This document shows positions 1 through 8,488 of a stretch of DNA of 23,873 bases, one piece after another. Within the stretch, counting starts at the first letter, position 1, and every line of letters begins with the position of its first letter. The position numbers and the translations under genes are program-made. Source of the DNA: an uncultured Prevotella sp. (GTDB lineage: Bacteria > Bacteroidota > Bacteroidia > Bacteroidales > Bacteroidaceae); the NCBI GenBank assembly GCA_900542795.1, contig UQPD01000021.1, positions 1 to 23,873 of the forward strand. Reading direction: 5' to 3'. Below the pieces are notes generated by a model that was given only the letters and a program-made list of their open reading frames with translations, was not told the DNA's origin and made no database searches.

Positions 1-48
1 GTGTCGCTTCGCTTGCCCTGGGCTAGGCGCTGTTGCCCTTTCAGGGCG
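1..48 (-). repeat. REP-like dispersed palindromic repeat, truncated by the window edge
   Basis: Positions 1-40, read on the minus strand, match 10616-10655 on the plus strand at 37 of 40 bases. The shared core is CAGGGCAAGCGAAGCGACAC. Bases 35-47 form a short palindrome (GCCCTTTCAGGGC). I recognise this CAGGG...GCGAAGC...CCCTG pattern as a family scattered in intergenic DNA of Bacteroidetes, resembling REP elements mobilised by RAYT transposases. That link is from memory, and no RAYT gene is present here. The element ends about 50 bases before the coaBC start. Its position at the very edge suggests that the assembly broke in the repeat. Confidence 0.7.
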
Positions 49-101
49 TGCATTTGCTAAATCCGAAACTTGTATTAAACTTATAGTTTTACAGAAAAAG
101 A

Positions 102-1304
102 ATGAAAGGTAAAAAAATAGTATTGGGCATTACGGGGAGTATTGCTGCTTATAAAGCTTGCTCACTCATTCGTTTGTTTATAAAAGCAGGGGCAGAAGTA
201 CAAGTTGTTATTACTCCCGCAGGCAAAGAGTTTATTACCCCCGTTACTCTCTCTACCCTCACCTCAAAACCTGTTATTAGCGATTTCTTCTCAAACCGCG
301 ATGGTTCGTGGAATAGCCATGTGGAACTCGGATTGTGGGCAGATGCCATGATTATTGCACCTTGCACAGCCTCCACATTGGGAAAAATGGCAAATGGCAT
401 TGCCGACAATATGCTCATCACTACTTATCTTTCAATGAAGGCACCCGTTTTCATTGCTCCTGCCATGGACCTTGACATGTATCGCCACCCAGCAACACAA
501 GCAAACATGCAAACACTTCGCACATTTGGCAACCATATTATTGAGGCTGCAAGTGGCGAATTGGCAAGTCACTTGGTAGGCAAGGGGCGCATGGAGGAAC
601 CCGAAACAATCTTTAAAACTATTGACGATTTCTTTAAAGCACAAGATGCAGCCTTACATGCCAACAACTTGACAGGGCGTCGTGTACTGATTACAGCAGG
701 ACCAACCTACGAAAAAATTGATGCTGTACGCTTTATCGGCAATTTCTCAACGGGCAAGATGGGCTTTGCCTTGGCTGAGGAGTGTGCACGTAGAGGAGCT
801 GAAGTGGAATTAGTGGCTGGTCCGGTTGCCTTACAGACACACCATGCTAACATTCATCGCACTAACGTAACAAGTGCAAACGAAATGTATGAGGCTGCCA
901 CAACACTTTTCGACCAGTGCGACACAGCAATTCTTTGCGCTGCTGTTGCCGACTTTACACCTGCAACTGTAGCCGATCAAAAGATTAAACGCGAAGGTTC
1001 GGGTGGTTTGCACCTTGACCTTATTCCCACACATGACATTGCTAAAGAATTGGGTAAACGCAAACGCGAAGGACAAAAGTTAGTGGGCTTTGCACTTGAA
1101 ACAAACGATGAGGAGCATCATGCACACGACAAGCTAAAGCGCAAGAACCTTGACTTTATTGTGCTTAATTCGCTACGCACACCTGGCGCTGGCTTTGCCT
1201 ACGACACCAATCAAGTTACACTTCTCTTTGCAAATGGCGAGAAAAAAGCCTTTGCACTGAAAAGCAAGACCGATGTGGCTGCCGACATTGTAGATTTTTT
1301 GTAG
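102..1304 (+). CDS. coaBC: Bifunctional phosphopantothenoylcysteine decarboxylase / phosphopantothenate-cysteine ligase (CoaBC, Dfp)
   Basis: This enzyme makes two consecutive steps of coenzyme A synthesis. CoaB joins 4'-phosphopantothenate to cysteine using CTP, and CoaC decarboxylates the product with FMN to give 4'-phosphopantetheine. The 400 residues fit the usual two-domain length. The flavoprotein domain (about 1-185) shows the ITGSIAAYKA start, the catalytic His at 73 in NSHVELGLWAD, PAMDLDM at 120-126 and GKGRMEEP at 160-167. The CoaB domain (about 190-400) shows ITAGPTYEKID, FIGNFSTGKMG, AAVADFTP at 280-287 and the KIKR lysine motif at 294-297. The Asn of the classical PxMN motif is Asp here, and the flap before GRM lacks the Cys known from E. 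coli Dfp. I believe this is common in Bacteroidetes. The ATG at 102 gives the expected N-terminus. The DUF4835 gene follows after 42 bases. Confidence 0.96.
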   Translation: MKGKKIVLGITGSIAAYKACSLIRLFIKAGAEVQVVITPAGKEFITPVTLSTLTSKPVISDFFSNRDGSWNSHVELGLWADAMIIAPCTASTLGKMANGIADNMLITTYLSMKAPVFIAPAMDLDMYRHPATQANMQTLRTFGNHIIEAASGELASHLVGKGRMEEPETIFKTIDDFFKAQDAALHANNLTGRRVLITAGPTYEKIDAVRFIGNFSTGKMGFALAEECARRGAEVELVAGPVALQTHHANIHRTNVTSANEMYEAATTLFDQCDTAILCAAVADFTPATVADQKIKREGSGGLHLDLIPTHDIAKELGKRKREGQKLVGFALETNDEEHHAHDKLKRKNLDFIVLNSLRTPGAGFAYDTNQVTLLFANGEKKAFALKSKTDVAADIVDFL

Positions 1305-1346
1305 GATTTCTGTAATCCAACCTAATCAAACTTAAACTTATCAACC

Positions 1347-2261
1347 ATGTTTCTACGTTGTTTGCAAATAATGTGTTGTATCGTTGCAATGGTTCTTCAC
1401 ACGATGGCACTCTCAGCACAAGAACTTGAAGCTCGCGTAACTATCAACCATCAACAGGTGCAAGGTACGAGTACTTCGGTTTTTGAGACACTGAAAACTA
1501 CACTCGAACAATTTCTGAATGAGAGACAATGGACTAACATGCAGTTCAAAAAAAACGAACGCATTGGTTGCAACTTTGCCATTACGGTAAAAAAGTATTC
1601 GCCTTCCGACAATAGTTTTCAGTGTACACTTAATGTGCAATGCACACGACCTGTATACGGTGCCACTTACACCACTACAACGTTTGCCTTTAACGATGTC
1701 AACTTCAACTTTAATTATCAAGAATACGACCAAATAGATTTTCGTACAGATGTAATTGACAACAACCTTACGGCTACTTTGGCATACTACGTCTACTTGA
1801 TTATTGGTACTGACATGGACACAATGGCTCCATTGGGTGGCACAGAGTATCTGCAAACAGCTCAAAACATTGTAACAAATGCACAAGGTTTGAGCGAAAA
1901 GGGATGGAAGGCTTTTGAAAATAATAAAAATCGCCACGGCATTATTACGGACTTGCTTGATGGGGGTATGCAACCCTTACGCGAAATGCAATATACGTAC
2001 TATCGCCAGGGATTAGACGTGATGAGCGAAAACGCTGAACGTGGACGTGCTGGTATCACCAAGGCACTTGGACTACTAAAAAAAGCATACGACAATAAAT
2101 CTTTGAGCCCACTCCCTCAAATCTTCACGGAGTTCAAACGTGATGAATTGATGAACATTTATAAAGGACATGGAACCGCTAAAGAAAAAGACGAAATAGT
2201 GGAACTCTTAGGACGCATCAATCCCTCACAAAACTCTTATTGGAGGGAAATGAAACAGTAA
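1347..2261 (+). CDS. DUF4835 family secreted protein (PorD-like, type IX secretion-associated)
   Basis: This is a 304-residue protein with an N-terminal signal peptide (hydrophobic stretch, cleavage probably after ALSA at about residue 24). The mature protein starts ELEARVTINHQQVQGT and later has RPVYGATYTTTTFAFND, both typical of the DUF4835 family. Members lie between coaBC and recN in many Bacteroidetes, as here, and some databases name them PorD after the type IX secretion system. I am fairly sure of the family but not of the function. No other secretion-system gene is in the window, so a secretion role rests on family naming only. The Cys residues near positions 10-11 lie inside the hydrophobic core and do not form a good lipobox, so a soluble periplasmic or outer-membrane-associated form is more likely. 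Confidence 0.85.
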   Translation: MFLRCLQIMCCIVAMVLHTMALSAQELEARVTINHQQVQGTSTSVFETLKTTLEQFLNERQWTNMQFKKNERIGCNFAITVKKYSPSDNSFQCTLNVQCTRPVYGATYTTTTFAFNDVNFNFNYQEYDQIDFRTDVIDNNLTATLAYYVYLIIGTDMDTMAPLGGTEYLQTAQNIVTNAQGLSEKGWKAFENNKNRHGIITDLLDGGMQPLREMQYTYYRQGLDVMSENAERGRAGITKALGLLKKAYDNKSLSPLPQIFTEFKRDELMNIYKGHGTAKEKDEIVELLGRINPSQNSYWREMKQ

Positions 2262-2464
2262 TAAAGAATTATTGGGTTATAAAAGAATAAAGGATTATTA
2301 GTAGAATTATAATTTCAGCTTTTAATTAACCACATAGCCGTAACTAACTACAAATCAATGGCATACGTGTTATATAAACTATTAGTTTAAGGGTGGTTCT
2401 AAAAATTCTGATTTTATTAAATTCTTTATTCATTCTCATCATACACATTCAACAAAAAAGACAA

Positions 2465-4123
2465 ATGCTTCAACATCTCACCATACAACATTACGCACTT
2501 ATAGAGCATCTCGACATTGATTTTAAGTCGGGCTTCTCTGTCATAACTGGCGAAACAGGTGCTGGTAAGAGTATCATGTTGGGAGCTCTCAACCTCTTGT
2601 TGGGAGGACGCGCCGATGCAAAATCTATTCAAACCAACGAAAAGAAATGTATGGTTGAAGCTTCCTTCCAAATTCAAGGTTTGGGCTTGGAGGCTTTCTT
2701 TGCCGAAAATGACATCGACTACGATGTTAACGACTGCATTGTACGACGCGAAGTCTTGCAATCGGGAAAAAGCCGTGCCTTTATCAACGACACACCTGTC
2801 ACAGCTGCCAAACTCAAAGAGTTGGGTAACGCGCTTATAGACATTCACTCGCAGCACCAAAATCTGCTTATACGCAACGAGCATTTTCTGATTGATACAC
2901 TCGACATCATGGCTAACCAGCCCCAATTGGTGGCTAACTACAAGTGCCTTTTCAACCAATGCCAACATGCCGAACAAGTGCTCAAACAACTTGAAGAAAA
3001 GGCTGCCAAAGGACGCGCAGACCAAGAGTATATGCAATTTCAATTAGCGCAACTCAGCGAAGCACAACTTCAAGCAAATGAACAAGACGAACTTGAAGCC
3101 GAACAACATTTGCTTGAACACGCTGAGGATATTAAACTGAAATTAGCACGCGCACAAAATTTGCTCACCAATGAGGAATGGAGTGTTTCGCAAAATCTGC
3201 GACAAGCAGCCGATGCTCTCAACGAAATTGCCGACAACTTTCCTCAAGCTGCCGAGTTAGCTGAACGCTTGCACAGTGCTCGCATTGAGATAGACGATAT
3301 TGAAGCTGAAGTGGATAGCAATGGTGCACAAATAGAGTATGACCCACAACGTTTGGCTTATATTGAAGAGCGACTGAGTCTGATATACAATTTGGAACAA
3401 CGCCACCAAGTGCAAACCGTGCAAGAGTTGCTTGACATAGCAGAATCACTGCAAAGCAACATCGACGTAATTGAAAATATTGACGAGGACATAAAACGAC
3501 AAACAGCAGAAGTAAACAATCTGCGTTCGATGCGTAATAAAACGGCTGTGCAACTCACACAAGCTCGCAAAAAAGCTGCTATTGTTATGCAAAACGAATT
3601 AGTGGCTACCTTGCAAAAATTGGGCATGCCTAACGCACGCATTGAGTTAGAAATTAGTCAACGTTCCACCCCCGACATTACGGGTGCCGATAAGGTAGTG
3701 TTTAATTTCTCAGCTAACAAAAATGTGCCTTTGCAAGATGTTAGTGCCATCGCCTCGGGTGGTGAAATTGCTCGTCTTATGTTGGCACTGAAACGTCTCA
3801 TAGCCCAACGAACAGCATTGCCCACCATTGTATTCGATGAAATTGACACAGGTGTTTCGGGCACTATGGCTGAGTGCATGGCACAGGTAATGAGTGAAAT
3901 TTCAGTACACTGCCAAGTGCTTTGCATCACACACCTACCCCAAATTGCCGCTATGGGCAACAACCATTTGCGTGTGTATAAAGAAGACACCGCAGGCACA
4001 ACCCACAGCCACATTGAAACACTCAATGAACAACAACGCATTGAAGAAATTGCCCACATGCTCTCAGGTGCCAAACTCACCGAAGCTGCCATTGAAAATG
4101 CAAAAGCTTTGATTCAAAAATAA
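2465..4123 (+). CDS. recN: DNA repair protein RecN (SMC-like ATPase)
   Basis: RecN is an SMC-family ATPase that acts at DNA double-strand breaks and stimulates strand pairing in recombinational repair. The product has 552 residues, the usual length. It begins MLQHLTIQHYALIEHLDIDF, as RecN proteins do, with Walker A GETGAGKS at 29-36. A long Gln/Glu-rich coiled coil fills about 150-380. The ABC signature SGGEIARLMLALK lies near 430, and Walker B TIVFDEIDTGVSG near 453-465. The frame is open upstream to a GTG at 2393, but that would add a hydrophobic 24-residue leader foreign to RecN, so I chose the ATG at 2465. The preceding 203 bases are AT-rich with no clear structure and may hold its promoter. 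No SOS box is recognisable. Confidence 0.95.
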   Translation: MLQHLTIQHYALIEHLDIDFKSGFSVITGETGAGKSIMLGALNLLLGGRADAKSIQTNEKKCMVEASFQIQGLGLEAFFAENDIDYDVNDCIVRREVLQSGKSRAFINDTPVTAAKLKELGNALIDIHSQHQNLLIRNEHFLIDTLDIMANQPQLVANYKCLFNQCQHAEQVLKQLEEKAAKGRADQEYMQFQLAQLSEAQLQANEQDELEAEQHLLEHAEDIKLKLARAQNLLTNEEWSVSQNLRQAADALNEIADNFPQAAELAERLHSARIEIDDIEAEVDSNGAQIEYDPQRLAYIEERLSLIYNLEQRHQVQTVQELLDIAESLQSNIDVIENIDEDIKRQTAEVNNLRSMRNKTAVQLTQARKKAAIVMQNELVATLQKLGMPNARIELEISQRSTPDITGADKVVFNFSANKNVPLQDVSAIASGGEIARLMLALKRLIAQRTALPTIVFDEIDTGVSGTMAECMAQVMSEISVHCQVLCITHLPQIAAMGNNHLRVYKEDTAGTTHSHIETLNEQQRIEEIAHMLSGAKLTEAAIENAKALIQK

Positions 4124-4209
4124 AAGGATAGGTCTGAATTTCAACAAGAGACACCTTGGGTAAAACACAATAAATAATACAGGTTTGCATACCTCCAACA
4201 CACGCTACA

Positions 4210-5931
4210 ATGAAAAAATACATATACACTTCCCTACTTTGCATGGCAACTCTACCTTGTCAACTTTCATTGGCTGCCAACGCCAATAAAGATGCTTATA
4301 AAGCCATGCTCAAACTCATCACATACAATGCTGAAGGAAAACAACTCAGCACTGGCACGGCTTTTTTTGTAGGTAACAACACACAAGTTGCCACTTCTTA
4401 TAGTGCATTGAAAGATGCGTATAAAGTGGAAGTTATTGACTTTAAGGGAAATAAATATCCGCTTCACCGCATTTTGGGTGCTAATGCAACAACCGACCTG
4501 GTGCTCTTTAGCATTAACGAAGCCCCTAAAAAAGGTTACTTCTTTAACATCAGTGCTACCACCTCGCACAAAGGTGCCAACTTGCAAATGTGGCAATATT
4601 CTACGAATAAAAAAGCGGGTAGCACAACTGTTAGCGTTGAACGGGCTGAACCCTTTGACAGCTACACCTATTATTACACCAATGCAGCGAACAACGATGC
4701 CAACTTTGCTTGTCCACTGACTGATGATGAGGGAAATATTGTTGCCATTTTACAAAAGAACGTAGCTAAGGATGCCACAGGTGCTTGCGCTATAGATGCT
4801 CGTTTCTTTAACGACATGAAGATTAAGGTAACAGACGCCTTCAACACAGATCTTGCTTCATTACACTTGCCCAAAGCATTGCCTACCAATCAGCACGATG
4901 CACTAAGTTTTCTGTACATCTATCCGCAAGCAGACTCAACGCTCTTTGTAACAGCTTGTCAGGATTATATACAGTCTTACCCCTCAATGCCCGATGGCTA
5001 TGTGGTACGCGCTAATTTCTTGGCTAATAAAGCACAATATGCACAAGCACAAACCGATTATAACACTGCATTGCAATGCACTGCCACGTGTAAAGATTCA
5101 ACGGCAATGACTGCTGCTGACATTCATTATGCCTTGAGTAACCAAATTTATCGCAACATCACAGCACAAGGCAAAGACACACTGCAAGCCTTTAAACAAT
5201 GGACGCTGACCGAGGCGATTGCCGAAGTTGACAAAGCTTATGCTGCCACACCCAGTCCACTTTATTTAGTGCACAAAGGTAAATGCTATTACGCCAAACG
5301 ACAGTACAAAGAGGCTTACGAAAACTTTGCCCGTGCTTGCGAGGACAAAGCTTTTGCCTCATGCGAAACCTACTTTTGGGCAGCCCGTACGCTTGAACTT
5401 TCTCAAGGTGACAATCAACAGGTAATTGCGTTGCTTGATAGTTGCATTGCGCTTATTCCCGAAAAAGCAGGTGCACAATTTGCACAATTCTACATTGAAC
5501 GCTCACAACGTTTGCTCCGTGCAAAAAAATATCGCGAAGCCGTAAAGGACTATAACACCTACGAACAGCTTGTGGGTCCACGTAATTTGAATGAGCGTTT
5601 TTACTATCTGCGTGCCCAAGCTGAAGAACATGCACACATGTATCAGCAAGCCCTTGACGACTACAATAGTGCCATTACGCAATCAAAGCAACCCGAATTT
5701 TACCAAATAGAGAAAGCAGCTTTTTTGCTTAACATTGGCGAATTTGCAGCTGCTGCCGACGCTGCCGAAAAGGTTCTAAAAGTTATGCCTCAAAACTCCG
5801 ACTGCTACAAAATAATGGGTATTGCTCATGGTGAACTCAAGCACAAAGCATTGGCTGTAAAATATTTGCAGAAGGCACAAAAATTGGGCGATAACTCTGT
5901 AGAAAGCTTTTTAAAGAAATACAACAAATAA
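4210..5931 (+). CDS. Secreted trypsin-fold protein lacking catalytic residues, with C-terminal TPR repeats
   Basis: This is a 573-residue exported protein (signal peptide to about residue 22, LSLA^A). Residues 30-185 follow the pattern of an S1/DegP-like serine protease domain: GTAFFVGNNTQVATSYSALKDA, then TTDLVLFSI, then ANFACPLTDDEGNIVAIL. The His expected in the T-x-Y-H position is Ser (65), and the GNSGGPL Ser is replaced (ANFACPL, 164-170). Only the Asp (96) remains, so the domain is probably a pseudoprotease used for binding. From about 225 to 570 there are tetratricopeptide-like helical pairs, such as PDGYVVRANFLANKAQYAQA and YQQALDDYNSAITQ, indicating protein-protein contacts in the periplasm. 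The porin gene follows after 14 bases, so the two are likely co-transcribed. Exact partners are unknown. Confidence 0.8.
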   Translation: MKKYIYTSLLCMATLPCQLSLAANANKDAYKAMLKLITYNAEGKQLSTGTAFFVGNNTQVATSYSALKDAYKVEVIDFKGNKYPLHRILGANATTDLVLFSINEAPKKGYFFNISATTSHKGANLQMWQYSTNKKAGSTTVSVERAEPFDSYTYYYTNAANNDANFACPLTDDEGNIVAILQKNVAKDATGACAIDARFFNDMKIKVTDAFNTDLASLHLPKALPTNQHDALSFLYIYPQADSTLFVTACQDYIQSYPSMPDGYVVRANFLANKAQYAQAQTDYNTALQCTATCKDSTAMTAADIHYALSNQIYRNITAQGKDTLQAFKQWTLTEAIAEVDKAYAATPSPLYLVHKGKCYYAKRQYKEAYENFARACEDKAFASCETYFWAARTLELSQGDNQQVIALLDSCIALIPEKAGAQFAQFYIERSQRLLRAKKYREAVKDYNTYEQLVGPRNLNERFYYLRAQAEEHAHMYQQALDDYNSAITQSKQPEFYQIEKAAFLLNIGEFAAAADAAEKVLKVMPQNSDCYKIMGIAHGELKHKALAVKYLQKAQKLGDNSVESFLKKYNK

Positions 5932-5945
5932 AGTTGACTTTCTAA

Positions 5946-8192
5946 ATGAAACATTTTCAGACAATCCTACTGCTCAGTATGCTGATGGCGTTTGCCTTTA
6001 TCAATGTGGTAAAGGCACAGAACGTACACACGCTCAATCCCTACCTTAACAACGATGAGCAAAACCGCAAAAGCGGCTTCAGCAACGACAGTACCGAAAC
6101 TACAGATGTACCCGAAGGTATTTATGCTTGGCGCATAAACGAACGTTTCGGCGACATAACTCCAGCCTCTTACGACACCATTCCACATGGCTTTCAAAAC
6201 GAGAACCAAACTTATGGTGCCAATGGGCACTACAACTTTACAGGCAACTTGGGAGCACCCCGCATCAGTCGCTACTTTACCGAACAAGGGACTAACATGC
6301 AGAGTCACCCATTTATCTTTACGCAACCCTACGACTTCTTTTTAAAGTCAACACAGGATTTGCTTTTTACCAACACAAAGTCGCCCTTCACCAACCTCTC
6401 ATACCACTCGTGTGGCAACAAGCAGAATGGTGAAGACCGCATTAAAGCACTTTTCTCAGTTAATGCAGGTAAAAAGTTAGGCATGGGTTTTAAAGCCGAC
6501 TATCTCTATGGTCGTGGCTATTACCAAGCACAGTCTACCGCTCATTTCGATGGAACGCTCTATGCCTCCTATCACGATGAGAAATACCAAATGCACACCT
6601 ATTTTCAACACACCTATCTCAAAAACAGAGAAAATGGTGGTATTGAAAGCGACGACTATGTGAAACGCCCCGAAACCTTCCCTACACGTTACGGCACAGC
6701 CGATATGCCTATAAACTTAGACCGTGCATGGAACAAAATAGGCGGAAATCTCTTTTACCTTACACATCGCTATAGTTTGGGCTTCGACCGCTATCGCGAT
6801 GCCAAAGGTCGTGTAGTACCTGCACCGAAGCCCTTGGTTCAAGCACCTGTTGCCAAAGACAGCACATTGCTTGCAGCCGACACGCTTACCCATAAGGCAC
6901 AACCTCGTATTCCAGGAAAAGAGCACAACGCTGAAGAACTTGCCAATGCCATACCCGACTCCATGAAGATTACACGCGAGTTTGTACCCGTAAGTAGCTT
7001 TATTCATACCATGCGCATTGACGACAACACGCGCAAGTTTATAGCCAATCAGTCGAACAGCATCAACGATGGTGGCTACTTCAACGACTTTTTCTTGCCC
7101 TATAACCGTCCGGTTGAATACACCGACTCAGCCTTTGAACGTACCCATCACTTAGGAATAGAGAACACCTTTGCCGTGGAACTACACGAAGGTATGAATC
7201 GTTGGATGAAGATGGGGCTCCGACTGTATGGCAAACATGAATATCACCAATTTAGTTTCCGTTTGCCTTACATCTACAACTTAGCACAAAAGACGCGCTT
7301 CAACGAAAATTATATTACTGTAGGCGGACAGTTGCTTTCACAGCAAAACAAATTTATTCGCTACAATGTGTTGGGCGAAGTGCGAACTACAGGTACAGAT
7401 TGGGGCGAGTTTAACGCTGAAGCCAATTTACAGCTTAACATTCCATTGAAGCGCGATTCGCTCCATCTGAATGTAAATGCTTTTGTGCGCAACGAACGTC
7501 CTTCGTTCTACTACCGCCACTACATAGGTCGCAATGCGAATTGGAATAATCCCAATCTCGACAAAATGCTTCACTCACGTGTGCAAGGCATTCTCAGCTA
7601 TAAAGACACCCGCGTACGCGTATCGCTTGAAAATGTACAAAAATACATTTACTTTCAAGAAACGCTCAGTCCGTTTACTGGTACCGACAACGTAACGTCG
7701 TACCACCATTCAGTGGGAGTAGCCCAAGCAAACAAAAACTTACAGTTACTTGAAGTTTCGCTTATGCACCACTTGCACTTAGGCATTTTTCATTGGGAGA
7801 ACGAGTTAACTTATCAGGCAACAACCAATAGCGATGTTTATCCTGTGCCAACGTTCAATGCTTACAGCAACGTCTACTTACTTTTCCGCATAGCCAAAGT
7901 TCTACGCACCGAATTAGGTGCCGATGTACGCTACTTTACACGTTACAAAGCACCAACCTACTCTCCCATTATCGGACAGTATGCTGTGCAAGATGGAAAC
8001 TATGCTGTGAAGTTAGGCAACTATCCCATTGTCAACGCATACGTTAACTTCCATTTAAAGCGCACACGTTTTTATTTGATGGCTTCGCACCTCAACTATA
8101 CTTCGGGTGCAGGCAATCCCTTCCTTGTGCCACACTATCCCTTGAACCGAATGACAATTCACTTCGGCATCTCTTGGAACTTTGTGAACTAA
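5946..8192 (+). CDS. Putative outer-membrane porin (Porin_10-like)
   Basis: This is a 748-residue protein with a signal peptide (cleavage probably VVKA^Q at about 24). The mature part has the alternating aromatic and polar pattern of a beta barrel, with many Tyr/Phe/Asn/Gly segments such as HYNFTGNLGAPRISRYFTEQ and LYGRGYYQAQSTAHFDGTLYASY. It ends RMTIHFGISWNFVN, with a terminal strand close to the C-terminus. The N-terminal part, with its TKSPFTNLSY motif, resembles the Bacteroidetes putative porin family that I know as Porin_10. A Pro/Ala-rich stretch around 295-335 is probably a large loop. It lies 14 bases after the pseudoprotease-TPR gene and is followed by a large inverted repeat. The substrate is unknown. 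Confidence 0.82.
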   Translation: MKHFQTILLLSMLMAFAFINVVKAQNVHTLNPYLNNDEQNRKSGFSNDSTETTDVPEGIYAWRINERFGDITPASYDTIPHGFQNENQTYGANGHYNFTGNLGAPRISRYFTEQGTNMQSHPFIFTQPYDFFLKSTQDLLFTNTKSPFTNLSYHSCGNKQNGEDRIKALFSVNAGKKLGMGFKADYLYGRGYYQAQSTAHFDGTLYASYHDEKYQMHTYFQHTYLKNRENGGIESDDYVKRPETFPTRYGTADMPINLDRAWNKIGGNLFYLTHRYSLGFDRYRDAKGRVVPAPKPLVQAPVAKDSTLLAADTLTHKAQPRIPGKEHNAEELANAIPDSMKITREFVPVSSFIHTMRIDDNTRKFIANQSNSINDGGYFNDFFLPYNRPVEYTDSAFERTHHLGIENTFAVELHEGMNRWMKMGLRLYGKHEYHQFSFRLPYIYNLAQKTRFNENYITVGGQLLSQQNKFIRYNVLGEVRTTGTDWGEFNAEANLQLNIPLKRDSLHLNVNAFVRNERPSFYYRHYIGRNANWNNPNLDKMLHSRVQGILSYKDTRVRVSLENVQKYIYFQETLSPFTGTDNVTSYHHSVGVAQANKNLQLLEVSLMHHLHLGIFHWENELTYQATTNSDVYPVPTFNAYSNVYLLFRIAKVLRTELGADVRYFTRYKAPTYSPIIGQYAVQDGNYAVKLGNYPIVNAYVNFHLKRTRFYLMASHLNYTSGAGNPFLVPHYPLNRMTIHFGISWNFVN

Positions 8193-8205
8193 AGCATCAA
8201 CTTAG

Positions 8206-8280
8206 ACCCATGAATTTTCATAAATTCGTAATGTGATTACACAAACACATGTACGAAGTTTTTTATGAAAATTCATGGGT
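8206..8280. repeat. 75-nt inverted repeat (long hairpin), possible terminator or palindromic element
   Basis: A 19-bp perfect inverted repeat pairs ACCCATGAATTTTCATAAA (8206-8224) with its complement at 8262-8280. Inside it, TTCGTAATGTG (8225-8235) pairs with CACATGTACGAA (8246-8257) with one extra base, leaving a loop of about ten bases. It begins 14 bases after the porin stop codon. The arms are AT-rich, and only a few T residues follow on the plus strand, so it is not a textbook rho-independent terminator. It could still end transcription, protect the 3' end of the porin mRNA, or be a miniature palindromic element. Confidence 0.75.
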
Positions 8281-8448
8281 TTATTCGTAGCAACTCCTGA
8301 CGGAGAAAAACACAAGAGTTACAAGTCACTTACGCCAAAGCACATACATTCTGCGTAAAAATAACGAAAGCAAGATTAAAAGACGTGGTTTTAGAGGTTG
8401 TTTTGGGAAATTTAAATGATACAATCGCCTCAATCGGCGCAAAAACGC

Positions 8449-8456
8449 TATTTTTG
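8449..8456 (+). promoter_or_regulatory. Candidate Bacteroidetes -7 element upstream of moxR
   Basis: TATTTTTG matches the Bacteroidetes -7 consensus TAnnTTTG exactly and lies 32 bases before the moxR ATG, which would give a leader of about 25-30 nt. No clear TTTG -33 element is seen at the usual distance of about 20 bases upstream, so the call is tentative. The spacer 8193-8488 otherwise contains the inverted repeat and unassigned DNA. Confidence 0.4.
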
Positions 8457-8488
8457 CATTTCAATAGAAAAAAACAAGAAACTAAGAT

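Noticed and set aside
53..91. Possible promoter upstream of coaBC (TTTG at 53-56, TAGTTTTA at 84-91)
   Set aside because: The -7-like box is only ten bases before the ATG, and the spacing to TTTG is about 27, too long for the Bacteroidetes consensus.
1413..1973. Long minus-strand open frame opposite the DUF4835 gene (186 codons)
   Set aside because: It is antisense to a well-supported secreted protein, Cys/Val-rich, without recognisable domains. It is a shadow frame caused by codon bias.
2393..2464. GTG-started N-terminal extension of RecN
   Set aside because: It would add 24 hydrophobic residues before the conserved RecN N-terminus. The ATG at 2465 matches the family.
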